Shown here in pieces: positions 18,269-25,479 of a DNA stretch of 64,000 nt (position 1 is its first letter; each line of letters begins with the position of its first letter). Where the stretch lies: positions 930,001 to 994,000 of the forward strand of contig NZ_CP126158.1 in assembly GCF_030127145.1 (NCBI RefSeq), read 5' to 3'. The notes beneath the pieces are model-generated. The model was not told the DNA's origin. It did no database searches and was given only the letters and a program-made list of their open reading frames with translations. Made by a program: the position numbers and the translations under genes. This DNA comes from Halobaculum halobium. GTDB lineage: Archaea; Halobacteriota; Halobacteria; Halobacteriales; Haloferacaceae.

Positions 18269-19204
18269 ATGGACTTGACCGGAACCGCCGCGCTCGTCAC
18301 CGGCGGCGGCGGCCTGATCGGCTCGCACCTCGCGGGACACCTCCAGTCCGAGTACGGCGTCGACGCGCGCGTCGCCGACGATTTCTCGAAGGGCGAGCGC
18401 GACCGGATCCCCGACGGCGTCGACGTGATCGAGGCGGATCTCACCGACGAGGCCCAGTCGCGCGATGCGGTGACGGCCGACCTCGACGTGGTGTTCCACC
18501 TCGCGGCGTACACCGACACGAACTTCGACGACGACCGACGGCTGTTCGAGGAGAACACCGAGATGACGTACAACGTCCTCCAGGCGATGGAAGACGCCGG
18601 GGTCTCCAACCTCGCGTTCACCTCCTCATCGACCGTCTACGGCGAGGCGCCGCGGCCGACGCCGGAGGACTACGCCCCCCTCGAGCCGATCAGTATCTAC
18701 GGCTCCTCGAAGCTCGCCGACGAGGCGCTCATCTCGACGTACGCGAAGAGCTACGGCTTCACCGCGTGGGTGTACCGCTTCGCCAACATCGTCGGGCCGT
18801 ACCAGCGCGGCAACGTCGTCCCCGACTTCATCCAGAAGCTCCAGGCCGACCCCGACGAGTTGGAGATCCTCGGCGACGGCCGCCAGGAGAAGTCGTACCT
18901 CCACGTCACCGACTGCGTCGACGCGATGTGCCACGTCGTCGAACACGGCGAGCGCGACCTCAACACGTACAACCTCGGGTCGCGGACGACGACCTCCGTC
19001 AACCGCATCGCCGACATCGTCGCCGAGGAGATGGGGCTGGATCCCGAGTACACCTACACCGGCGGCGACCGCGGCTGGACCGGCGACGTGCCCAAGATGC
19101 GCCTGTCTGTGGAGAAACTCGCCGCCCTCGGCTGGGAACCTCCCGCCTCCAGCGACGACGCCGTCCGCGCGGCGACGCGGGACCTGCTCGCGGAGCTTCG
19201 CTGA
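18269..19204 (+). CDS. NAD-dependent epimerase/dehydratase (extended SDR, GalE-like)
   Basis: 311 residues. Rossmann motif TGGGGLIGSHLAGHL, VFHLAAYTD, the catalytic TSSSTVYGE with YGSSKLADE (YxxxK), and RFANIVGPYQR are typical of nucleotide-sugar 4-epimerases and dehydratases. It would modify UDP- or TDP-sugars for glycan synthesis. No other glycan genes are nearby, so the substrate is open. Confidence 0.9.
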   Translation: MDLTGTAALVTGGGGLIGSHLAGHLQSEYGVDARVADDFSKGERDRIPDGVDVIEADLTDEAQSRDAVTADLDVVFHLAAYTDTNFDDDRRLFEENTEMTYNVLQAMEDAGVSNLAFTSSSTVYGEAPRPTPEDYAPLEPISIYGSSKLADEALISTYAKSYGFTAWVYRFANIVGPYQRGNVVPDFIQKLQADPDELEILGDGRQEKSYLHVTDCVDAMCHVVEHGERDLNTYNLGSRTTTSVNRIADIVAEEMGLDPEYTYTGGDRGWTGDVPKMRLSVEKLAALGWEPPASSDDAVRAATRDLLAELR

Positions 19205-19236
19205 GCGGGTCGACCCGCCCGCGCTTCGCTCTGCAG

Positions 19237-19268
19237 AACTATTTACTCGGTCGCGGAAAACTATTTAC
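19237..19268 (+). promoter_or_regulatory. duplicated TATA-like element before a 33-codon gene
   Basis: The 10-mer AACTATTTAC occurs twice, at 19237-19246 and 19259-19268, exactly 22 bp apart (about two helical turns). The second copy is ~28 bp before ATG 19292, the normal distance for a leaderless promoter. Confidence 0.5.
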
Positions 19269-19291
19269 GGCAGTGGTGCGTCTCACCTGGT

Positions 19292-19393
19292 ATGAACGAG
19301 TACCGCAACACGAGCTACGCCGAGTTCGCCACCGGAATCCGTACCATCGCCCGCCGCGACGTCTCGCTGGGTCGACCCGCCGGCGACGACTGA
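19292..19393 (+). CDS. 33-residue small protein, unknown function
   Basis: ATG 19292 to TGA 19393. It begins MNEYRNTSYAEFATGIR and ends GRPAGDD, a short amphipathic peptide with a basic middle and acidic ends. Third positions are G/C rich like genuine neighbours. A strong TATA-like box at the leaderless distance supports expression. No family is recognised. Confidence 0.5.
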   Translation: MNEYRNTSYAEFATGIRTIARRDVSLGRPAGDD

Positions 19394-19411
19394 CCGGACC
19401 GACGGTCCCCG

Positions 19412-19654
19412 CTATTCCTCCGCCGACGCGGCCGCCGTTATCGTCGCTGACGCGTCGGTATCGCTCCCCGCCAGCGACCCGGTGCCCTCGTACTCGCCGA
19501 CGGCGGCGACGCCCACTCGGCCTCGTAGTCGACCGACTCTCAGGGCGCGAGCGTCTCGCTCCCGAGCGCCATCGCGAACGCGCCCCTCGCTCCAGCGCCA
19601 GATCGCCGCGTCGTCGCCGGCGTCTCGGGCGACGAACTTGGCGGCCGTCGACAA
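19412..19654 (-). pseudogene. possible decayed small gene with several frame lesions
   Basis: An 80-codon minus-strand frame runs from 19654 (TTG) to 19412, with good coding-like sequence at both ends: STAAKFVARDAGDDAAIWRW at the N side and VGEYEGTGSLAGS at the C side. Between them this frame turns arginine-rich, while the neighbouring frame gives SEGAFAMALGSETLAP, a stop, and ESVDYEAE. Adding a G to the four-base run at 19584-19587, changing one stop and correcting one more base would give a smooth ~80-residue protein. I read this as a decayed or mis-sequenced small gene. No family is recognised. Confidence 0.35.
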
Positions 19655-19729
19655 ACGAGCGGTCGGCCGGTCGACGCGAAGCCGGCCGGATGGAACACCG
19701 CTTTACCCCGGCAGTGACTACCTGCGGCC

Positions 19730-20539
19730 GTGCAGATCGTGGGGTACGAGACGCCGGCGGGCGCGCTGTTCGTGAGCGACGGCGCCCCGGATCCGAACGC
19801 CCCACCCGGAACCGCGACCGGCGATGTCGACCGGGTGGCGCTAGACTCCGGGACGGAACTGTCCTGGCGGCTCGGCGAGCGCCGCTGCGCGGGGACCGTC
19901 CACGACGGCGGCCACGTCGCCTGCGGAAACGAGTCGGCGCCGTACTGCGAGGACCACCGCTCGACGTGGGTGTGTGCGCGCTGTACCGGGACGTGCCTCA
20001 AGGACGAGATGGACTGTTTCGACGACCACGCGATCTACGTCGCCGCGTTCGCCCCGGACACGTTCAAGGTGGGCGTCACGAGGGAGTGGCGCCTCGACAC
20101 TCGGCTCCGCGAGCAGGGCGCCGACCGCGCGGTCCACCTGCGAACCGTCGAGAACGGCCGAATCGCCCGCGATATCGAAGCGGGGATCGCCGCCGATGGG
20201 CTCGAGGGTGGTTCCGGCGACGGCGTCCCCGACCGCGTCCGCGTGCCGGCGAAGGTCGACGGCCTCGCCCGCGCCGTCGACGACGACGCGTGGACGGCGC
20301 TGCTCGACGGCGTCGACTACGAGGAGCGGTTCGAGTTCGAGTACGGCCTCGACCTGGGCGGGCGTCCCGTCGCCGAGACGCTCGCTTCGGGAACCGTCGT
20401 CGGCACGAAAGGGCGGATCCTCGTGCTGGAGAACGCCGGGACGACGTACGCGGTCGACATGCGCGACCTCGTCGGCCACGACGTCGATCCCGGAGACAGC
20501 GATCGCGACCTCCAGTCGAGTCTGGGCGCGTTCGGGTAG
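19730..20539 (+). CDS. DUF2797 domain protein
   Basis: 269 residues from GTG 19730. The N-terminal part carries cysteines (RRCAGTV, VACGNE, YCEDHR, VCARCTGTC) suggesting a zinc site. The following IYVAAFAPDTFKVGVT and the RLREQGAD segment resemble the GIY-YIG core order (Y...V, then K-x-G-x-T, then R), as noted for DUF2797. Its biochemical role is unknown. It precedes the phototransducer gene by 96 bp but has its own start region. Confidence 0.78.
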   Translation: MQIVGYETPAGALFVSDGAPDPNAPPGTATGDVDRVALDSGTELSWRLGERRCAGTVHDGGHVACGNESAPYCEDHRSTWVCARCTGTCLKDEMDCFDDHAIYVAAFAPDTFKVGVTREWRLDTRLREQGADRAVHLRTVENGRIARDIEAGIAADGLEGGSGDGVPDRVRVPAKVDGLARAVDDDAWTALLDGVDYEERFEFEYGLDLGGRPVAETLASGTVVGTKGRILVLENAGTTYAVDMRDLVGHDVDPGDSDRDLQSSLGAFG

Positions 20540-20635
20540 CCACGCCGTCCGCGTTCGAACGCCGGCGCCGAGAGATTCAAATTCGATAGTTTGCGGACTG
20601 CCTTGATATGTCGCCACGCCGAGTGACCGCATAGA

Positions 20636-22252
20636 ATGGTACGACTGCTTCGACGGAGTTTCGCGGCCAAGCTCTTGGTCGGCTTCGCACTCACGACGGG
20701 TGCGGTAGTCGGCTACGGGCTCGTGACGCGCAACGTCGTCGGGACGATACTGATGGCGACGGCCGGACAGGTAGTGCTCGGGGCGTATCTGGGGACGAAC
20801 ACCGTCGTGTCCATGCGGACGCTCGAAGAGCAGACCGAAGCGATCGCCGACGGCGACTTCGACGTCGAGGTTCGAACCTCGCGCGTCGACGAACTCGGCC
20901 GGGTGTACAGCTCGGTCGACCGAATGCGCCGGTCGCTCGCGGCGCGGATCGACGAGGCCGACGCCGCGCGATCGGAGGCCGAGGCGGCGGAGGCGCGCGC
21001 CCAGTCGCTGGCTGACGACTACCAGCGGACGGCCGAGGACTACGCCGACACGATGCGTGCGGTCGCCGACGGCGACCTCCGGCGGCGGATCGACGTCGAC
21101 CGCGAGCACGACGCGATGGAGACGGTCGGAACCGCGTTCAACGACGCCGTCGACGAACTGGAAACCGCGCTCGCGAGGGTCGACACCTTCGCCGGCGACG
21201 TGGCCGACGGCGCCGCCGACGTGCGCACGGCCGCAGAGCGCATCGACGAGCGGACCGACGACGTGCTCGCGGCGACCGACGACATCGACGCCGCGACCGA
21301 CGAGCAGCGCGAGACCGCCCGGACGGGAGCAGAGGAGACGGCCGACCTCTCTGCGACCGCCGAGGAGGTCGCCGCGACGACCGAGTCGCTCGTCGAGCGG
21401 ACCGACGAGGCGGCGGACGCCTCTGCGGAGGCCCGTTCGGCCGCGGGCGACGCGATCGAGACGATGGGCGACGTCGACGAGACGATGGGCGAGGCGGTCG
21501 ACCGGATCGAGACGCTCGACGAGGCGACCGCCGAGATCACCGAGGCGGCCGAGCTCATCAGGGACATCGCCGAGCAGACGAACATGCTCGCGCTCAACGC
21601 GAGCATCGAGGCCGCGCGCGCCGGCAGCGACGCCGGAAACGCCGGCGACGGCTTCGCGGTCGTCGCCGAGGAGGTGAAGGGCCTCGCCGAGGACACCGGC
21701 GACCGCGCAGACGCGATCGCCGAGATGATCGACGAGGTGCGCACCGAGACCGAGCGCGCGGTCGAGGCGATCCGCGCGACCAGCGAACAGGTGAGCGACG
21801 GGTCGACGACCGTCGCCGAGGCCGTCGACCGCCTCGACGACATCGCCGAGGCGGTGGACGACCTCGACCAGGGCGTCCGCGAGATCAGCGACGCGACCGC
21901 CGAGCAGGCCTCGGCCGCGGCGGGCGTCTCCGAGACGATCGACGACCTCGCGGAGAACAGCGACCGGACGGCCGACCGCGCCGCCGAGGCGGACGAGGCC
22001 GCAAGCGAGCAATCGAACGCCGTCGACGCGGTCGTCGAGGAGTCGGAGACGTTCCGTGCGCGCTCGGACGACCTGCTCGACGTGCTCGCGGCGTTCGACG
22101 TGCGCGAATCGCGGGCGGGCGGGGCCGGAACCTCCGCGGAGAGCGACGCCGTGCCCTCGTCCGGGAGACCCGGATCGGCGACGACGGCGATGAGTGACGG
22201 CGGCGACCCGGGAAGTCCCGCCGAGCGGGCCGACGGGGGTGACCGCCGATGA
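20636..22252 (+). CDS. htrI: HtrI-like phototaxis transducer (two-TM methyl-accepting protein)
   Basis: 538 residues. Two membrane helices (about 10-30 and 34-57) are joined by a loop of only a few residues (VTRN), so there is no extracellular sensor domain. They lead into a HAMP domain (about 58-110), a second HAMP-like region (about 140-175) and a long coiled coil. The signalling tip reads IAEQTNMLALNASIEAARAG, followed by DGFAVVAEEVKGLA. This is the architecture of a sensory-rhodopsin transducer that controls CheA. It overlaps the rhodopsin start by four bases (ATGA), as halobacterial htr-sop pairs do. Length is close to that of H. salinarum HtrI. HtrI versus HtrII is judged from the rhodopsin partner. 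Confidence 0.88.
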   Translation: MVRLLRRSFAAKLLVGFALTTGAVVGYGLVTRNVVGTILMATAGQVVLGAYLGTNTVVSMRTLEEQTEAIADGDFDVEVRTSRVDELGRVYSSVDRMRRSLAARIDEADAARSEAEAAEARAQSLADDYQRTAEDYADTMRAVADGDLRRRIDVDREHDAMETVGTAFNDAVDELETALARVDTFAGDVADGAADVRTAAERIDERTDDVLAATDDIDAATDEQRETARTGAEETADLSATAEEVAATTESLVERTDEAADASAEARSAAGDAIETMGDVDETMGEAVDRIETLDEATAEITEAAELIRDIAEQTNMLALNASIEAARAGSDAGNAGDGFAVVAEEVKGLAEDTGDRADAIAEMIDEVRTETERAVEAIRATSEQVSDGSTTVAEAVDRLDDIAEAVDDLDQGVREISDATAEQASAAAGVSETIDDLAENSDRTADRAAEADEAASEQSNAVDAVVEESETFRARSDDLLDVLAAFDVRESRAGGAGTSAESDAVPSSGRPGSATTAMSDGGDPGSPAERADGGDRR

Positions 22253-23031
22253 TTGGCGGCCTCGACGCGGCGACGATCGAGACGCTCGTGTTCGCGAGCG
22301 GGACCGTCAGCATGCTCGTCGGCGTCGTGGTCGTCGGGTGGTTGTTGGGTGACGACGCGCTCGACGACGACGCCGGGAAGTTCCGGTACCTGCTGATCGT
22401 TCCCGCGTTCGCCGTGGTGGCGTACGCGGCGATGACGCTCGGATTCGGACGGCTCACCGTCGGCGGCGTCGAGGCGGAGGTCGCGCGATACCTCGACTGG
22501 TTCGTCACGACCGCAGTGATGGTGTGGTACGTCGGTTACGTGGTCGACGTGGAACGACGGTGGATGCTGACGGCCGCGGTCTTCGACGGCCTGTTCATCG
22601 CGGGCGGGTGGGTCGCAACGACGACACAGGGGACCGTGAAGTGGGCGGCCTTCGCGGGCGCCTGCCTCGCGTTCGCGGCCACCATGTACGTGCTGTTCCG
22701 GGTGTACCCGCGAAGCGCCGGCGAGATGACTCCGGAGCGCGAGCGGCTGTTCCTCCGGCTGCGCAACCAAAGCAGCGTCATCTGGCTCGTCTATCCGGTC
22801 GTCTGGCTCGCCAGCGGCGCCGGCTTCGGACTGGTGTCGACGCTCGGGACCGTGATGCTGTTCACGTTCCTCGATGTGGCGTCGAAGGTGCCGTACACGT
22901 GGGTCGTCTACGAACACCGGGGCGTATTCGGCGAGACGCAGTTGGCCGAGTACGCCGGCGGCGACGGCGATGCCGCCGCCGGTTCGGGTGACGCGACGAC
23001 GACCGACCGCCCCGTCGCATCGGCCGACTGA
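22249..23031 (+). CDS. sopI: sensory rhodopsin, SRI-like
   Basis: 260-residue seven-helix microbial rhodopsin. Retinal Schiff-base lysine is K213 in FLDVASKVPYTW, with D209 four residues earlier. Helix C reads RYLDWFVTTAVMVWY: R80, D83 (counterion), T87, and Y94 at the bacteriorhodopsin Asp96 site, so it lacks a pump's proton donor. Helix F is VIWLVYPVVWL. From memory of H. salinarum SRI, the KVPY after the lysine, the GTxKWA loop and helix C match SRI better than SRII. The SRI His166 (KNH) aligns with Q174 (RNQ), and the helix-C proline is A89. Partnered with the upstream transducer. The last ~30 residues are an acidic tail. Confidence 0.92.
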   Translation: MIGGLDAATIETLVFASGTVSMLVGVVVVGWLLGDDALDDDAGKFRYLLIVPAFAVVAYAAMTLGFGRLTVGGVEAEVARYLDWFVTTAVMVWYVGYVVDVERRWMLTAAVFDGLFIAGGWVATTTQGTVKWAAFAGACLAFAATMYVLFRVYPRSAGEMTPERERLFLRLRNQSSVIWLVYPVVWLASGAGFGLVSTLGTVMLFTFLDVASKVPYTWVVYEHRGVFGETQLAEYAGGDGDAAAGSGDATTTDRPVASAD

Positions 23032-23070
23032 CGCGGCGGGCCCGCTCGACGGCGCCGGATCGCCGCGGAG

Positions 23071-24825
23071 TTATTTCTCCCCCGGCGCCCACTCCGCGTC
23101 CGAGAGCGTCCGCTGGACGGCTTCCTCGCCGACGGCAGACGCGAGTTCCTCGAACCCCTGCCGGACTGCGCGGTCGGACGCGTTGGCGACGAGCCGCGAG
23201 ACGATGAACTCCGGCGTGGACTTGCCGACGACGCCGAAGCGGGGCTGGTAGTCGACGAGCAGATCCAGATCGTTGGTGAGCCCCTCCGCGAAGATACCGT
23301 CGACGCGAGCCGCCTCCGGGAGCGGCGAGAGGTCGTCCGCGAGGTGGGTGACGAACACGCCGAGTGCGCCGCGGTCGACCGTGAGTTCTACGAGTCCGTT
23401 GAGCAAGTCGGCCGCGCGGCCGGGCTCGGTGATCGCCTCAAACTCGTCGACGAGCATCAGCGTCCGGCCCTCGCCCACCAGCGGGGGAACGACCGACTTC
23501 AGCGTCGACTCGAGCACGCCCGCGTTAAACGACGCGTGCCGGCGGTGGAACACGACGGTGTCGAAGCGACCGACCTCGGCGGCATCGGCGGGGACGGGAA
23601 GCCCCATCGACGCGAGGATCACCACCTGGCAGACGGTCTCCAACAGGGTCGTCTTCCCGCCGGAGTTGGCGCCGGTGAGCACGGCGACTCGGTCACCGGA
23701 CGGGAGCCTGTCGGCCGATGCGTCGACCGGGAGGTCGTGACCGCCGACGGCGTAGGTGACGGGCTGCACGTCGCCCGAGAGAAACAGGTTCCGCGCGTTC
23801 GACACCGCGAGACCCTCGCCGTCGAGAGCCGGCCGCGTGAGGTCGTGCGCGACGGCGAAGCGAGCCAGCGAGAGGAGGAAGGCGATGTCGGAGACCGCGT
23901 CGACGACGGCGTCCACGTCGGCGCCGCCGTCCGCGACGTCGGCTTCCAACGCCGCGCGGACCTCGGCGGCGCGCTCGTCCGCCTCGGCCTCCAGTTCGTC
24001 GGCCAGTGTCCGGAGCGTGGAGCCCACGAAGTCCGCCGAGTCGACTGCGCCGTCGGGGCTGGCGGACTCCACCCGGCCGCGAGTGAGGCCGGTCTCGCCG
24101 GCGACGTACTCCACGACGGCCGAGCGAAACGCGTCGGCGTCGTGCGCGCCGCGCTCGCGGACGGTCTCGACCACGTCGAACGCCGAGTCCGCGAGGTCGC
24201 GCGCGGCGGCGGCGCGCTCGCGCAGGCGGTCGAGTCGGTCGTCGGCGCCCTCGCGGACCCCGTCGTCGGTGAGCGCAGCAAGCGCGTCCGCAGCCTCACG
24301 CAGGCCCTCGTCGTCGACGCCGTCGAGGGCGGCGAAGGTGCCGCCACGGAGACCGGCCGTCCGCAGCGCCAACGCGCACTCGACGGCCGCGCGGTCGGTG
24401 CCGCCCGCCTCGTCGTACTCGGCGAACGCGGCCAGCACCGCCTCCCGGTCGGCCGAACGCAGGTCGGCCCACGCGTCGCGGGCCTCAAGCACGTCGTCGA
24501 GGCGCTCGCGGCGCCGCTCGTCGCTCGTGAGCGGCGTGAGCACGCGCACGCGGTCGGCGGCGTGGTCGGTGACGGCGTAGCTCGCGGCGATATCGAGCAG
24601 TTGGTCGTACACCTCGCGGGCGTCGCGGGTCCCGAACAGGTCCATGCCCGCCTCCCCGTTGGCCCGGCGGAGCACGCGGGTCGCTCGCCCCCGGGAGACC
24701 CCGGCGTCGACGAGCGCCCGCACGTCGGCCGACTCGATGGCGTCGATCGCGGCCGTCTCGCCGAGCGACTCGCGAAGCGTCTCGGCGGTCTTCGGTCCGA
24801 CGCCCCAGAACTGTTCCAGTCGCAT
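23071..24825 (-). CDS. HhH-MutS family ATPase (MutS-related protein)
   Basis: 584 residues. The N-terminal ~50 residues form a helix-hairpin-helix (VGPKTAETLRESLG; GVSRGRATRVLRR). A long coiled central region follows, then a MutS-type ABC ATPase: Walker A TGANSGGKTTLL, Walker B LMLVDEFEAITEPGRAAD, and the H-loop region VFVTHLADDL. It lacks the mismatch-binding domain I of MutS1 and the Smr nuclease of MutS2. Archaeal relatives are annotated as mismatch-repair-like proteins without proven function. It is 40 bp from the rhodopsin stop (convergent). Confidence 0.85.
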   Translation of the reverse strand: MRLEQFWGVGPKTAETLRESLGETAAIDAIESADVRALVDAGVSRGRATRVLRRANGEAGMDLFGTRDAREVYDQLLDIAASYAVTDHAADRVRVLTPLTSDERRRERLDDVLEARDAWADLRSADREAVLAAFAEYDEAGGTDRAAVECALALRTAGLRGGTFAALDGVDDEGLREAADALAALTDDGVREGADDRLDRLRERAAAARDLADSAFDVVETVRERGAHDADAFRSAVVEYVAGETGLTRGRVESASPDGAVDSADFVGSTLRTLADELEAEADERAAEVRAALEADVADGGADVDAVVDAVSDIAFLLSLARFAVAHDLTRPALDGEGLAVSNARNLFLSGDVQPVTYAVGGHDLPVDASADRLPSGDRVAVLTGANSGGKTTLLETVCQVVILASMGLPVPADAAEVGRFDTVVFHRRHASFNAGVLESTLKSVVPPLVGEGRTLMLVDEFEAITEPGRAADLLNGLVELTVDRGALGVFVTHLADDLSPLPEAARVDGIFAEGLTNDLDLLVDYQPRFGVVGKSTPEFIVSRLVANASDRAVRQGFEELASAVGEEAVQRTLSDAEWAPGEK

Positions 24826-24881
24826 ATGGGGCCGTGTGGTCGGAGGGGTGTAGACGGTACCGGTCGCCGGCGACGAGAACC

Positions 24882-25286
24882 TCAGGCGCTGGAGGAAGAA
24901 CCGCTCTCGGCGCGGTCGCGGTAGACGCGAAGCAGTTCCTCGAGGACCATCCCCGAGCGGTCGGTCGTCTCGTAGTTCTCGTCGATGAACTGCTCGGCCT
25001 CCGCGAAGTCGTTGCGCAGGCCCAGCTGGCGGACCGTGATCACGGCGTTGAGGAAGTCGCGACCCCCGTCGGCACCCAGTAACACCGGCTCCTCTTGGAG
25101 GTCGAGCTCGTCTCGGATCTCGCCGTAATTGAACGTCTCGGGCTCCCAGTCGTCGCTGACGAGCGCGAGCACGTACTCCGCGGAGAATCGATAGAACTCG
25201 GACTTGCTCTCGAAGACCCCGTCCTCGACGAGCGCGTCGATCTCGTCGACGACCTTATCGGGATACCGTACGGTGTCTTTGGCCAT
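24882..25286 (-). CDS. ribbon-helix-helix transcriptional regulator
   Basis: 134 residues from ATG 25286. The first ~45 residues form an RHH (MetJ/CopG) DNA-binding unit: beta strand KDTVRYPDKVV, then helices ALVEDGVFESKSEFYRF. The rest is a conserved helical domain of a haloarchaeal family, ending in a serine-rich tail. A Shine-Dalgarno sequence and a palindromic promoter site precede it, suggesting autoregulation. It is 56 bp upstream of the HhH-MutS gene on the same strand. Targets are unknown. Confidence 0.8.
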   Translation of the reverse strand: MAKDTVRYPDKVVDEIDALVEDGVFESKSEFYRFSAEYVLALVSDDWEPETFNYGEIRDELDLQEEPVLLGADGGRDFLNAVITVRQLGLRNDFAEAEQFIDENYETTDRSGMVLEELLRVYRDRAESGSSSSA

Positions 25287-25290
25287 TCCG

Positions 25291-25300
25291 AGTTCCTCCT
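25291..25300 (-). promoter_or_regulatory. strong Shine-Dalgarno sequence
   Basis: Read on the minus strand the sequence is AGGAGGAACT, 4 nt from ATG 25286. Most genes here look leaderless, so this gene probably has a leadered mRNA. Confidence 0.55.
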
Positions 25301-25312
25301 TCGTGGGATGCT

Positions 25313-25328
25313 TATACTGTATTGTATA
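25313..25328 (-). promoter_or_regulatory. palindromic promoter/operator site of the RHH gene
   Basis: TATAC and GTATA arms are separated by 6 bp, in an A/T-rich island ~35 bp before the start codon. It could be both TATA box and an RHH binding site. Confidence 0.45.
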
Positions 25329-25479
25329 GAGTCTTTTGGTTACTTGACAGACCCGATCCGGAAAACGGCGCGCAGAGCCCCCGAGAAGCCATAATATCGG
25401 AATCAATACGCAGAGGCGACATCCATACTCGCCGTGTGGAACCGCACGGTTCACTTGTCGGCTGGTCGAACGGCGGGGC

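Noticed and set aside
17779-20589. A 936-codon open frame on the plus strand
   Set aside because: It overlaps the SDR, epimerase and DUF2797 genes in another frame and is arginine-rich, which is typical of shadow frames.
22249-23031. Bacteriorhodopsin or halorhodopsin pump
   Set aside because: The proton-donor position is Tyr94, the counterion is Asp rather than the Thr of chloride pumps, and the gene overlaps a transducer gene.
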